Positions 35,517 through 44,471 of a stretch of DNA of 64,000 nt are shown one piece after another. The notes beneath the pieces are model-generated. The model worked only from the letters and a program-made list of their open reading frames with translations, ran no database searches and had not been told where the DNA came from. The position numbers and the translations under genes are program-made. Numbering within the stretch: the first letter of the stretch is position 1; each line of letters opens with the position of its first letter. The DNA is from Cohnella candidum (lineage in GTDB: Bacteria; Bacillota; Bacilli; Paenibacillales; Paenibacillaceae). The DNA lies in assembly GCF_003713065.1 (NCBI RefSeq), contig NZ_CP033433.1:1151001-1215000 (forward strand), in the 5' to 3' direction.

Positions 35517-36311
35517 ATGGCGCTGATTACGGAGACGAGTCTGCGCGCCCGCCTGGCCGGCGGTCTCCCGGATCCGTTTCCGCTCGCGGCGGATGACCGG
35601 CTGACGCCGGCGGCGGCCGACTTCCTGAAAAGCCGGGGAATTTCCTTGCTGCGGTTGGCGAGTGGCGAGTCCAGCCCGGCCGGGGATTCCGTGCAGGTCT
35701 TGCCGGCGGACATTCCCGTTGGCGTGTCCAACCGGCACATCCATCTCTCCCCGGAGCATGTGGAAGCCCTATTCGGGCCGGGATACCGGCTCACGCCGAT
35801 GAAGGAGCTGTCGCAGAAAGGGCAGTTCGCCGCGCGGGAAACCGTCACGCTGATCGGGCCGAAAGGCATGCTGACCGGCGTGCGCGTGCTCGGCCCGGCC
35901 CGCGGCGCCTCGCAAGCGGAAATCTCGCGGACGGACGGCTTCGCTCTCGGCATTCACCCGCCTGTCCGGCTGTCCGGCGACATCGCGGGCACGCCGGGCG
36001 TCACGGTGGCGGGTGAGAAAGGCGTTATCGTCATGCAGGAGGGCCTTATCGTCGCCCGGAACCACGTGCACATGTCTCCCGAAGATGCGCAAAAGTACGG
36101 AGTTCAGAATGGCGACAGCCTGATCGTGCAATCCCTCGGGGAACGGAAAGTCCTGTTCGCGGGCGTTATCGTCCGCGTGCATCCGAACTATTCTCTCGAT
36201 CTTCACCTCGATACGGACGAAGCGAATGCGGCGTCTTTGAAAACGGGGGACGCGGTCCGCCTGGTCGGGCGGAACGGGGAAATCCGGGGTGCCTTAAGGG
36301 GGCAGCCATAG
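35517..36311 (+). CDS. PduL-type phosphate acetyltransferase of the eut operon (EutD role), with N-terminal extension
   Basis: This 264-residue PduL-fold phosphotransacylase converts acetyl-CoA to acetyl phosphate and recycles CoA in the compartment. PduL motifs: VGVSNRHIHLSPEHVEALFG, VLGPARGASQAEISRTDGF, VARNHVHMSPEDAQKYG and LHLDTDEANAA. The ~65-residue N-terminal extension (MALITETSLRARL, then DDRLTPAAADFLKSRGISLL) is absent from the stand-alone copy at 17394 and resembles the start of EutT/EutQ-like proteins. It may target the enzyme to the shell. Confidence 0.87.
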   Translation: MALITETSLRARLAGGLPDPFPLAADDRLTPAAADFLKSRGISLLRLASGESSPAGDSVQVLPADIPVGVSNRHIHLSPEHVEALFGPGYRLTPMKELSQKGQFAARETVTLIGPKGMLTGVRVLGPARGASQAEISRTDGFALGIHPPVRLSGDIAGTPGVTVAGEKGVIVMQEGLIVARNHVHMSPEDAQKYGVQNGDSLIVQSLGERKVLFAGVIVRVHPNYSLDLHLDTDEANAASLKTGDAVRLVGRNGEIRGALRGQP

Positions 36312-37145
36312 ATGGAAATGAAAGAGCTGGTAGAGTCGATCGTCCGCGAAATCGTCGGCTCGCTGCAGCAGGCGGAAGCGGAACGGCGGCCCAAAACGAA
36401 AGTGTTGTACGTGTTCGGGGACGGCACGGCGCACGAAGCCTACTCGGATCATTGGATCACTTTGCACAACGGGGGAGTCGGCCATGACCTGATGTTCCTG
36501 GACGGGGAAACGTCGGCTTGGCTCGGCAAGCACCGCATCGAAAGCGGCGGACCGGGTAAGGTGATCGCGGTTGACGAGTTCGCGCCTGCGCCGCTGGAAG
36601 TCCCGCTCGAATATGCCGGCATCGTCATCCCGGAGATCGATCTGGATAACATGGGACGGGCGACGCTCGGCATCCGCGGAACGGTGCTGTCGGACGTCAT
36701 TTTCTCGGCTTTGGTCACGGGTAAGCCGGTGCTCATCGGCGCGGACGGACCCGGCCTCAAAAGGGCCGACCGGCGGACTTTGAAGACGCTGACGCTGCCT
36801 AAGCCGTACCAGAACCTGTTCGACTATTACAAACAGGAGCTTACGATGTACGGCGCCCAGTTCGGCCTTCGAGCCGAGCTGGCTGAGATCGCGGTGGGGC
36901 TCTGGGGCAGACGGGACGCTTCGGCGGCAGCGGAAGAAGGCAACGCAACCGCGAAGGCTGCCCGCACCGCGGGCGCTGCCGACCGCTTCGAAGGCCGGCT
37001 CGTTTCTGCGGATTGGGTTAAGCAGCGGCTGAAGGATCCCGCCTTCACCCGGCTGACGATCGGACCGGGTACGCTCGTATCGCCGCTCGCCAAGGATTTG
37101 CTGAAAGAAAAACGCATAGCCGTCCACTACGCGGACGAGGGGTGA
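36312..37145 (+). CDS. Microcompartment-associated flavoprotein-like protein
   Basis: This 277-residue protein has no assigned reaction that I can name. The first ~20 residues (MEMKELVESIVREIVGSLQQ) form an amphipathic helix of the encapsulation-peptide type. The following region (KTKVLYVFGDGTAHEAY, YAGIVIPEIDLDNMGRATLG, VIFSALVTGKPVLIGADGPG) looks like a Rossmann-like flavoprotein/decarboxylase fold. A disordered Ala-rich linker (~205-225) leads to a C-terminal helical part. It starts directly after the PduL stop and ends before eutN, so it is part of the eut operon and probably a luminal protein. Confidence 0.6.
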   Translation: MEMKELVESIVREIVGSLQQAEAERRPKTKVLYVFGDGTAHEAYSDHWITLHNGGVGHDLMFLDGETSAWLGKHRIESGGPGKVIAVDEFAPAPLEVPLEYAGIVIPEIDLDNMGRATLGIRGTVLSDVIFSALVTGKPVLIGADGPGLKRADRRTLKTLTLPKPYQNLFDYYKQELTMYGAQFGLRAELAEIAVGLWGRRDASAAAEEGNATAKAARTAGAADRFEGRLVSADWVKQRLKDPAFTRLTIGPGTLVSPLAKDLLKEKRIAVHYADEG

Positions 37146-37151
37146 TTAACG

Positions 37152-37430
37152 ATGTTCCTGGGCAAAGTCATCGGCAGCGTATGGGCCACCCAGAAGGAAG
37201 AAGGCATGGACAACCTGAAGCTGATGATCGTGCAGCCGCTGGATTTACGAGAACGGGAATCGGGCCAGACGGTCATCGCGGCGGACCGCATCGGCGCGGG
37301 CGTCGGCGAGAAGGTCATCGTTTCCCGCGGCAGTCCCGCCCGCATCCTGTTCAGCGGCAAGCAAGTGCCGGTGGACGCGATGATCGTCGGCATCGTCGAC
37401 AGCTACGAAATCGGCATCGAGCCCGAATGA
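37152..37430 (+). CDS. eutN: EutN/CcmL-type pentameric shell vertex protein
   Basis: This 92-residue vertex protein closes the corners of the microcompartment. Family features are the start [48 protein letters not shown] and the C-terminal [11 protein letters not shown]. It overlaps no neighbour and is 6 bases after the flavoprotein gene. Confidence 0.93.
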   Translation: MFLGKVIGSVWATQKEEGMDNLKLMIVQPLDLRERESGQTVIAADRIGAGVGEKVIVSRGSPARILFSGKQVPVDAMIVGIVDSYEIGIEPE

Positions 37431-37455
37431 CGGGTTTCGGGAAGGAGGGCGCGGA

Positions 37456-37794
37456 ATGGAGCAGAAGCAAAGGGTGATCCAGGAATACGTGCCCGGCAAA
37501 CAGCTGACGCTCGCGCACGTGATCGCGAACCCCGACCCCGTTTTGTACACGAAGCTGGGCATCGAGCAGGCGAACGCCATCGGCATCCTGACGCTCACGC
37601 CGACGGAGACGGCCATCATCGCCGCGGATATCGCGACGAAGGCGGCCAGCGTGGACATCGGGTATTTGGACCGGTTTACCGGCTCCCTCGTCATCGTCGG
37701 CGAAGTGTCGGCCGTCGAAATGGCACTCGAAGCGGTGAACACGTTTCTGGAAGAGAAGCTGAAGTTCTCGACGGCACCTCTTACGAGGTCTTAA
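37456..37794 (+). CDS. eutS: EutS BMC shell protein
   Basis: This 112-residue circularly permuted BMC protein forms a bent hexamer at shell edges. It aligns closely with E. coli Eut[41 protein letters not shown] and [28 protein letters not shown] ribosome-binding site precedes the ATG. Confidence 0.94.
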   Translation: MEQKQRVIQEYVPGKQLTLAHVIANPDPVLYTKLGIEQANAIGILTLTPTETAIIAADIATKAASVDIGYLDRFTGSLVIVGEVSAVEMALEAVNTFLEEKLKFSTAPLTRS

Positions 37795-37798
37795 CGGC

Positions 37799-38239
37799 AT
37801 GAAGAAGAAAATCATGATCATCGGCGCCGTCGGAACGGGCAAATCGAGCTTGGTGCAAGCGCTGTTCGGCGACGGGAAGAAGGCCGTGAAAACGCAAAGC
37901 CTCGTCTACCGCGACTGGATCATCGACACGCCGGGCGAATACAGTGAGAACCCGCTGTACTACCGCTCGCTTATGGCCACGTCGCATGAAGCCGCAGCCG
38001 TACTGATGGTTCAGGACTCGACCCGCGATCGCAACTATTTTCCTCCCGGGTTCGCGGGCGGGTTTCCGATTCCGGCCTTGGGTGCGGTGACAAAGATCGA
38101 CCATCCCCAGGCGAACGTGCAACGGGCGGTTTCGCTGCTTCGGCAATCGCTGCCGGAAGCCGACATTTTTCCGACGTCCTCGGAGAACGGCACGGGCATT
38201 GAGGAATTGCTGGTGAAGCTTCGTACTCTAGTCAATTAG
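37799..38239 (+). CDS. eutP: EutP, P-loop NTPase / acetate-kinase-type protein
   Basis: This 146-residue small P-loop protein has GAVGTGKSSL at residues 9-18, the switch-like DTPGEYSEN and the TKIDHP base-recognition motif. EutP has been reported to have acetate kinase activity in Salmonella, which would convert acetyl phosphate from PduL into ATP. It lies 5 bases after eutS. Confidence 0.9.
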   Translation: MKKKIMIIGAVGTGKSSLVQALFGDGKKAVKTQSLVYRDWIIDTPGEYSENPLYYRSLMATSHEAAAVLMVQDSTRDRNYFPPGFAGGFPIPALGAVTKIDHPQANVQRAVSLLRQSLPEADIFPTSSENGTGIEELLVKLRTLVN

Positions 38240-38334
38240 CACAATTGTAAGCAAATGTCATGTAAGGGCTTTCATGCATGGCGCCGCCTATGGGACAATA
38301 CAATCGAAGGTAAGACAACCATGGGAGGATGGCC

Positions 38335-39786
38335 ATGGCATCGATTACGGAAATGTGCCTCTCGCAAACGGTTTTGTCTGAAGTGGAAGCCCGGAGCATC
38401 GAAGATTTGGCGCGCAGCCTGCAACTGATCGCCGACGTGTCCCAATCGGACGTGTTCATCGATTGTCCGACCGCGGATCCGCGTGCCGCCTTGGTCGTCG
38501 CACAAGCGCAGCCGTCTACGTTTCCGTCACTGTACAAGACGACAGTCGTCGGGCAATTGGCTTATGCGCGCAACGAGCCGGCCGTTTTGTTCACGCTGGT
38601 GTCGGGGCAGCCCGTCGTCGGTTCGCGCGGGATTTCGCAGGAACAGATCGCCATCCAGCAAAATGTGGTACCGATCCGGTCGCCGCAAGGCAAGCTGATC
38701 GGCGCGCTCATCATGGAGCAGGACATCAGCGAGAAAGTGGAGCAGGAGCGCAACGTGGAGCGGCTGATGGAGACGACGGAGCAGCTCAGCGAAACGCTGA
38801 TGACGGTCGCGATGTCGGAAGGCAGCATGCAGTCGCTCATGCATGAGGGCATCGTTTTATTCGACGAGTCGGAACGGGTCACGTACACGAATCCGCGGGC
38901 GGCGGCGATGCTTCGGAAAATCGGGCACACGGGTTCGCTGGAAGGAGCCGGCCTGACGGAATTATTTTACGGCAAACTGGAGCGCGACCGGGTGCTCGAC
39001 CGCCAAAGCGTCCTGGAGCAGGAAATCCAGTTCGGCGGCGCGGCTTTCGTTCTGAAGGCGGTGTCGATCTACCGGGATCAGCGGGCCGTCGGAGGGCTCA
39101 TGCTGATCCGCGACATTACGGATCTGGTCGAGAAGGATAAGCGGCTCGTCATCCAATCGGCCGTCATCAAGGAAATCCACCACCGGGTCAAAAACAACCT
39201 GCAAACCGTGTCCAGCCTGCTTCGCCTACAGATGCGCAGAACGAAACTGCCGGAAGTGGAGAGGGTTTACCGGGACAGCATCAACCGCATCAACAGCATC
39301 GCGGTCATCCATGAAATGCTGGCGTACGAGGGCGTGGAGACGATTCCGTTTCACGACGTCGTCGACCGGATCGCGAAAAACGTGATTTCATCCATGACCA
39401 AGCCGGACCAGGCGATCCGCGCGAACATTGTCGGCACGATGCTGGAGCTTCCGTCCGACATGGCGACGACTTTGGCCCTGGTCGCGAACGAGCTCATTCA
39501 GAACTGCGTCATGCATGCGTTCGGGGAACGGGAGACGGGTGAAATCGTGATCGCGATCGGCCGCAGCAATTCCATGGCGAGTTTGCGGGTATCGGATAAC
39601 GGCGTCGGGATGGACTTGGACGGCGGGAGCGAGCGCAAAAACAGCTTGGGGCTTCGAATCGCGGAGACGCTCGTTCAGGAGAACCTGGGAGGATATTTAA
39701 GCATCACGTCGGATGCGGAAGGCACGAGCGTTCTGATTGCGTTTCCGATCGCCAAAGTTTTGCCGAGGGAGGAGAGTCTTCCATGA
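38335..39786 (+). CDS. eutW: EutW sensor histidine kinase
   Basis: This ~483-residue cytosolic sensor kinase senses ethanolamine and phosphorylates EutV. It has an N-terminal histidine-kinase sensor domain, a PAS-like segment (~165-260), the HisKA_2 phosphoacceptor region (KEIHHRVKNNLQTVSSLLRL) and an HATPase domain (ANELIQNCVMHAFGE, DNGVGMDLDGG, SLGLRIAETL). No membrane spans are seen. GGGAGG at 38323 favours ATG 38335 over ATG 38329. It overlaps eutV (ATGA). Confidence 0.92.
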   Translation: MASITEMCLSQTVLSEVEARSIEDLARSLQLIADVSQSDVFIDCPTADPRAALVVAQAQPSTFPSLYKTTVVGQLAYARNEPAVLFTLVSGQPVVGSRGISQEQIAIQQNVVPIRSPQGKLIGALIMEQDISEKVEQERNVERLMETTEQLSETLMTVAMSEGSMQSLMHEGIVLFDESERVTYTNPRAAAMLRKIGHTGSLEGAGLTELFYGKLERDRVLDRQSVLEQEIQFGGAAFVLKAVSIYRDQRAVGGLMLIRDITDLVEKDKRLVIQSAVIKEIHHRVKNNLQTVSSLLRLQMRRTKLPEVERVYRDSINRINSIAVIHEMLAYEGVETIPFHDVVDRIAKNVISSMTKPDQAIRANIVGTMLELPSDMATTLALVANELIQNCVMHAFGERETGEIVIAIGRSNSMASLRVSDNGVGMDLDGGSERKNSLGLRIAETLVQENLGGYLSITSDAEGTSVLIAFPIAKVLPREESLP

Positions 39787-40388
39787 GTGCGTCGATCGTC
39801 GTGGTGGATGACGACCCGATTATCCGGTTGGACATCCGTGAAATGCTCGAAGAAGAAGGCTACCACGTGGCCGGCGAGGCGAAGAACGGGGAGGAAGCGG
39901 TCGAACTGGTCGCCAACCTCAAGCCCGATCTCGTGATCATGGACGTGAAGATGCCGAAAATGAACGGGATCAAAGCGACTCAGATCATCCGCCGGCTGCA
40001 GGAACGCGACACGTCCATCCTGCTTCTGACGGCTTACAGCCAGAAGGAGCTCGTGCAGGAGGCGAGGGAAGCGGGCGTTTCGGCATATCTCGTGAAGCCG
40101 GTGTCCGAAGAGGATCTCATCCCGGCCGTGGAAATCGCGCTCAGCCAGCGGGAGAAGATGGCGTCGCTCAAAAAAGATCTCGAAGCGCTGAAGCGTTCCA
40201 TCGACGATCGCAAGCTGGTGGAAAAAGCCAAAGGTACGCTCATGAAAGAACTCGCGCTGAGCGAGGACGAGGCGTACTGCAAGCTCCGGGAAGTCAGTAT
40301 GGCGGAGCGGATCCAGATGCCCCAGCTGGCGCAGCGTATTCTGTCGGACGGTGTGAAGCCATGGTTCAGCCAAAAGAAAAACGCGTGA
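39783..40388 (+). CDS. eutV: EutV ANTAR response regulator (antiterminator)
   Basis: This 201-residue protein has a receiver domain (VVDDDPIIRLDIREMLEEEG, phospho-Asp in LVIMDVKMPKMNG, Lys in YLVKPVSEED) and a C-terminal ANTAR RNA-binding domain (LVEKAKGTLMKELALSEDEA, MPQLAQRIL). Phosphorylated EutV binds paired hairpins in eut leader RNAs and prevents transcription termination. A candidate target precedes eutL. Confidence 0.93.
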   Translation: MSASIVVVDDDPIIRLDIREMLEEEGYHVAGEAKNGEEAVELVANLKPDLVIMDVKMPKMNGIKATQIIRRLQERDTSILLLTAYSQKELVQEAREAGVSAYLVKPVSEEDLIPAVEIALSQREKMASLKKDLEALKRSIDDRKLVEKAKGTLMKELALSEDEAYCKLREVSMAERIQMPQLAQRILSDGVKPWFSQKKNA

Positions 40389-41863
40389 CGAATTCGGGAG
40401 GGGACGAGGAGCGCTGGATTACGAGCGTCGGCATCGATATCGGGACGAGCACGACCAAGATGATCGTGAGCCGGCTCAAGCTCGTTCGCACCTCGAGCGC
40501 GCTCAGCCTCCCGCGCTACGGCATCGCGGAGCGGCTGCTCTCTTACGAAAGTCCGATTTACAGTACGCCGTTAAAGAGCACCGACGAAGTCGACGCCGAA
40601 CGGATCTGGCAGCTGTTGGAGCGGGAGTACGCGTCGGCCGGGATTACGCCGCGGGATTTGAAATCCGGCGCCGTCATCATTACCGGCGAGACGGCCAACA
40701 AGAAGAATGCGCGGCACATCTTGCACCTGCTCGCGGAACGTTCCGGCGATTTCGTGGTGGCGACGGCGGGCGCCGATTTGGAAGGGCTTCTGGCCGGCAA
40801 GGGGGCCGGCGCGGAAGAGCGTTCCAAGCAGACGCGGGGCGCCGTCGCGAACATCGACGTCGGAGGAGGCACCGCGAACGCGGCAGTGTTCTTGAGGGGC
40901 CGGCCGATCGGCACCGTTACGTTCCATGTCGGCGGCCGGTTGATCCAGGTGGGCCGCGACGGAACGGTGGAGGCGGTATCCCCATCGCTCAGGCCATGGC
41001 TGCAAGCTTGCGGTTTCCGGTTGGAGGCCGGGCATAAAGCGGATTTTGCGCTGCTTCATGAAATCTGCGAGGCGATGAGCCGGGATATGCTCGATTACTT
41101 GGCGGGTTACGCCGGGGCGGACGGAGCTTCGCTGTCCGCGCTGCTGCTCGGTGACCCGTTGGTGCCGATGCCTGCGATCGAGGAATGGACATTCTCGGGC
41201 GGCGTCGGGGAATTAATGGATGCAAGGAAGCCGATGAGCTTGGCCGAGACGGCGGCACATGGCGATGTCGGGCCGTTGCTCGCCCACGCCTTGAAGGAGC
41301 AGGCGCTACGGTATTCGGCCATCCGATTCGGACGGCCGGAACAGACCGTCCGGGCGACGGTCATCGGCGCCGGGATGCAGACGACCGAAATCAGCGGCGC
41401 GACGGTCCATCTGGACGCCTCGCTGCTCCCGCTCCGCAATCTGCCCGTGCTGAAGGCGGAGCTGACGCCGGCGCTGCTTTGGCAGCCCGAAGCGTTGTCC
41501 GACTCGCTTAGGCAGATCATGAGCCAAGGCGCGAACCTGTTCGGCCGGGAAAACTCGCCGCCGTTCGTGCTCGCCTTGTCCGGCTTAGGAAGCGCGGGAT
41601 ATACGGAGGTTCAGCGCGTGGCTGACGGCTTGGTTGAGGGTTTCCGCGCTTATTTCCCGGACAGCCGGGTGTTCGCCGCGATCTGCGAAAACGATATCGC
41701 CAAAGCGCTGGGACAATCGCTGGAACGCCGGTTCGGAAGTTCGCCGAAAGTGGTCTGCATCGATCAGGTGCAAGTCGAGCTCGGGGATTACGTCGATCTG
41801 GGCGAACCGATCTCGGGCGTTATGGTTCCGGTCGTCGTGAAGACGCTGGCATTCAACAAGTGA
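40385..41863 (+). CDS. eutA: EutA, ethanolamine ammonia-lyase reactivating factor
   Basis: This ~492-residue ASKHA-fold ATPase exchanges damaged cobalamin out of EutBC. It shows SVGIDIGTSTTKMIVSRL, ITGETANKKNARHIL, FVVATAGADLEGLLAGKGAG and the second phosphate loop NIDVGGGTANAAVF. The start is GTG 40385 (GTGA overlap with eutV) or ATG 40361; both have weak ribosome-binding sites, so translational coupling to eutV is likely. Confidence 0.92.
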   Translation: MTNSGGDEERWITSVGIDIGTSTTKMIVSRLKLVRTSSALSLPRYGIAERLLSYESPIYSTPLKSTDEVDAERIWQLLEREYASAGITPRDLKSGAVIITGETANKKNARHILHLLAERSGDFVVATAGADLEGLLAGKGAGAEERSKQTRGAVANIDVGGGTANAAVFLRGRPIGTVTFHVGGRLIQVGRDGTVEAVSPSLRPWLQACGFRLEAGHKADFALLHEICEAMSRDMLDYLAGYAGADGASLSALLLGDPLVPMPAIEEWTFSGGVGELMDARKPMSLAETAAHGDVGPLLAHALKEQALRYSAIRFGRPEQTVRATVIGAGMQTTEISGATVHLDASLLPLRNLPVLKAELTPALLWQPEALSDSLRQIMSQGANLFGRENSPPFVLALSGLGSAGYTEVQRVADGLVEGFRAYFPDSRVFAAICENDIAKALGQSLERRFGSSPKVVCIDQVQVELGDYVDLGEPISGVMVPVVVKTLAFNK

Positions 41864-41880
41864 ACGGGGGTGACGGACGT

Positions 41881-43242
41881 TTGAAGCTGACGACAGCGGT
41901 TTTCGGAAGGACGTTTCAATTCAAGGACCTTAAAGAAGTGATGGCCAAGGCCAATGAGGAGAAATCCGGCGACCAGCTGGCGGGCATCGCGGCGGAGGAC
42001 GCCAAGGAACGGATGGCGGCGAAGCTGGTGCTTGCCGACCTGACGCTTGGAGATATCCGGGAAAATCCGCTGCTCCCGCCGGAAAAGGACGAAGTGTCCC
42101 GGGTGATCGAAGAGGCGGTCAACGAAAAAATCTATGCCGAAATCCGCAACTGGTCCGTCGCCGAATTACGCGAATACCTGTTGCGGCAGAGGACCGGCAG
42201 CGATGAGATCCGGCGGATCAGCCGGGGTCTCACGAGCGAGATGGCAGCTGCGGCCGCCAAGCTGATGACGAACCTCGACCTCGTGCAGGCCGCCTCCAAA
42301 ATGGAAGTGACGTCCCACTGCAATATCACGATCGGTCAAAGGGGCGTGTTGGCCGGGCGTGCGCAGCCCAACCACCCGACCGACAACATCCAGGGGATGA
42401 AGGCTTCCTTATATGAGGCGCTAAGCTACGGGATCGGGGACGCGGTGCTCGGCATCAACCCGGTCATCGACTCCGCGGACAGCGTGAAGGCGATCCTCGT
42501 CGCCACGAAGGAAATCATGGAGAAGTGGCAGATCCCGACGCAGAACTGCGTGCTCGCCCACGTCAAAACGCAGATGAAAGCGATCCGCGCCGGCGCGCCC
42601 GCCGACATGGTGTTCCAGAGCCTTGCCGGCACGCAAGACGGCAACACGGCGTTCGGCATTGACGTGGCTTTGCTTGACGAGGCGGATGAACTCATCCAAC
42701 GCGAAGGCACGGGCACCGGCCCGAACCTGTGGTACTTCGAGACCGGGCAAGGCTCCGAGCTGTCCGCCGAAGCGCACCACGGCATCGACCAGGTAACGCT
42801 CGAGGCACGCTGCTACGGACTGGCCCGCAAGTACAAGCCGTTCATCGTCAACACGGTCGTCGGTTTCATCGGTCCCGAATACCTGTACGACAGCAAACAG
42901 GTGATCCGGGCCGGGCTGGAGGATCATTTTATGGGCAAGCTGCAGCAGATTCCGATGGGCGTCGACGTCTGCTACACGAACCATATGAAGGCCGACCAGA
43001 ACGACATGGATAATCTCGCCGTTCTGCTCGCAGCAGCGGGCGTCAACTATATCATCGGCGTTCCGATGGCGGACGACTGCATGCTCAACTACCAATCCAC
43101 CAGCTACCACGATATCGCCACGTTGCGGGAGACGATGCGGCTACGACCGGCTCCGGCTTTCGAGAAGTGGCTGGAGAAAATGGGAATCATGGAGAACGGC
43201 CGCCTGACGGAGTTGGCTGGCGATCCGACCCTCTTCATGTAA
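41881..43242 (+). CDS. eutB: EutB, ethanolamine ammonia-lyase large subunit
   Basis: This 453-residue catalytic subunit of the adenosylcobalamin-dependent lyase splits ethanolamine into acetaldehyde and ammonia. It is collinear with E. coli EutB: FQFKDLKEVMAKANEEKSGD, CVLAHVKTQ, RAGAPADMVFQSLAGTQ, NLWYFETGQGSELSAEAHHG, VNTVVGFIGPEYLYD, GVDVCYTNHMKADQND and LAGDPTLFM. TTG 41881 gives the conserved MKLTTAVFG start, 8 bases after GGGGGTGA. A GTG at 41860 would add seven residues. Confidence 0.96.
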   Translation: MKLTTAVFGRTFQFKDLKEVMAKANEEKSGDQLAGIAAEDAKERMAAKLVLADLTLGDIRENPLLPPEKDEVSRVIEEAVNEKIYAEIRNWSVAELREYLLRQRTGSDEIRRISRGLTSEMAAAAAKLMTNLDLVQAASKMEVTSHCNITIGQRGVLAGRAQPNHPTDNIQGMKASLYEALSYGIGDAVLGINPVIDSADSVKAILVATKEIMEKWQIPTQNCVLAHVKTQMKAIRAGAPADMVFQSLAGTQDGNTAFGIDVALLDEADELIQREGTGTGPNLWYFETGQGSELSAEAHHGIDQVTLEARCYGLARKYKPFIVNTVVGFIGPEYLYDSKQVIRAGLEDHFMGKLQQIPMGVDVCYTNHMKADQNDMDNLAVLLAAAGVNYIIGVPMADDCMLNYQSTSYHDIATLRETMRLRPAPAFEKWLEKMGIMENGRLTELAGDPTLFM

Positions 43243-43266
43243 GAGTGCGAAGGGAGGAATGAAGGC

Positions 43267-44169
43267 GTGAACCCGAACCCGACGATACCCCTCGATCAAT
43301 TGGTCGACAAAGTGATGGCTGAGCTGGAGCGGAAGCTAGCGTCGATTGCCTCGCCGGCCACTGCTACTGCCACTGCTACTGCTCCAATCGTGCCCGTCAC
43401 CGCTGCGACGGCTGAACCCGTCCCGTCCGTTTTCGAAGGCGAACCGAGTTCCCATGTCCCCGACCCCAAATGGGAGGAAGGCATGCAAGAGCTCCTCTCC
43501 AGCACGCCCGCCAGGATCGGCGTCTGGCGGACCGGAACGAGGCCGCTCACGAAGGAAATCCTCAAATTCCGCTGCGACCATGCCGCGGCCATCGACTCCG
43601 TGTACGGCACGGTCGACCAAGCGCTGCTGGACGCCTTCAGCCTGTTTTCGGTCGACACCAAGTACGGCAACACCGAGAACTATTTGAAACGGCCGGACAT
43701 GGGCCGAATCGTCACCGACGAAGGCGTGGAGTTAATCCGAAGCAGGTGCAAGATGAAGCCGCAGGTCCAAGTGGTCGTCTCCGACGGCTTGAGCGCGAAT
43801 GCGGTGGACGCCAATATGCGGGACGTATATCCAGCTCTTATGGATTCGTTGCAATCTTACGGCCTAAGCGCAGGAACCCCGTTTTTCGTACGCGGCGGCC
43901 GCGTTGCGGTGATGGATCACATCGGCGAAATCCTGCAGCCGGAAGTGCTTGTCCTGCTGATCGGTGAGAGGCCGGGTCTCGTGTCGTCGCAATCCATGAG
44001 CGCGTACATGTGCTTCCGTCCGCGCCGAGGAACGGTGGAGAGCGACCGCACGGTCATCTCCAACATCCATCGCGGCGGTACGCCTCCGGTTGAAGCGGGA
44101 GCTTATATCGGAACCGTGCTGAAGAAGATGCTCGAGCAGCAGACGAGCGGGGTCAATCTCGACATCTAG
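43267..44169 (+). CDS. eutC: EutC, ethanolamine ammonia-lyase small subunit
   Basis: This 300-residue cobalamin-binding small subunit carries the conserved lyase region from ~residue 80 (ARIGVWRTGTRPLTKEILKF, FSLFSVDTKYGNTENYL, VVVSDGLSANAV, LIGERPGLVSSQSMSAYM). The N-terminal segment (DQLVDKVMAELERKL, then a low-complexity Ala/Thr/Pro linker) resembles the EutC encapsulation region. The linker contains a 12-bp tandem duplication at 43358-43381. AAGGGAGG lies upstream. Confidence 0.95.
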   Translation: MNPNPTIPLDQLVDKVMAELERKLASIASPATATATATAPIVPVTAATAEPVPSVFEGEPSSHVPDPKWEEGMQELLSSTPARIGVWRTGTRPLTKEILKFRCDHAAAIDSVYGTVDQALLDAFSLFSVDTKYGNTENYLKRPDMGRIVTDEGVELIRSRCKMKPQVQVVVSDGLSANAVDANMRDVYPALMDSLQSYGLSAGTPFFVRGGRVAVMDHIGEILQPEVLVLLIGERPGLVSSQSMSAYMCFRPRRGTVESDRTVISNIHRGGTPPVEAGAYIGTVLKKMLEQQTSGVNLDI

Positions 44170-44196
44170 TTGACAGGAAGTATGAACTTGGAGATC

Positions 44197-44219
44197 AGCT
44201 TCCCGAAGGAGGCTTTTTC
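44197..44219 (+). terminator. Hairpin terminator between eutC and the permease genes
   Basis: The stem AGCTTCC / GGAGGCT (one G-U pair) with a CGAA loop runs into TTTTTCT. It may separate or attenuate expression of the downstream transport genes. Confidence 0.6.
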
Positions 44220-44292
44220 TCATAGATTCCTCAGCAAACGCTTACAAGCTTGTCCTATTTTCGAAAATGGTAAGGCAAAGGAGGTGGGCGGA

Positions 44293-44421
44293 GTGGAGCT
44301 GACGCTGGGCATCGTGCTGATCGCGATTACCTGTTTGTTTGCGGTGTTCGTTGTGCGGGTCGCGGGCAAAAGCGTGCGAGAGTTCGACGAAAGCAAGTAC
44401 GAAAGCTTCCTTGGCAAGTGA
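44293..44421 (+). CDS. 42-residue single-pass membrane protein, permease partner candidate
   Basis: GTG 44293 follows AAAGGAGGTG at 8-base spacing and encodes a 42-residue protein: an N-terminal span (LTLGIVLIAITCLFAVFVVR) and a charged cytoplasmic tail (EFDESKYESFLGK). It ends 50 bases before the permease. Small single-span accessory proteins are known beside other secondary transporters. The extended frame back to 44170 runs through the terminator and is unlikely. Confidence 0.6.
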   Translation: MELTLGIVLIAITCLFAVFVVRVAGKSVREFDESKYESFLGK

Positions 44422-44471
44422 ATCGCCGTTCGTTCGTAGTAGCTTCCATTCGACGTGTAGGAGGTTAACCG

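Noticed and set aside
43358..43383. Tandem repeat in eutC as a phase-variation tract
   Set aside because: The unit is 12 bp, a multiple of three, and falls in a low-complexity linker, so copy changes would not shift the frame.
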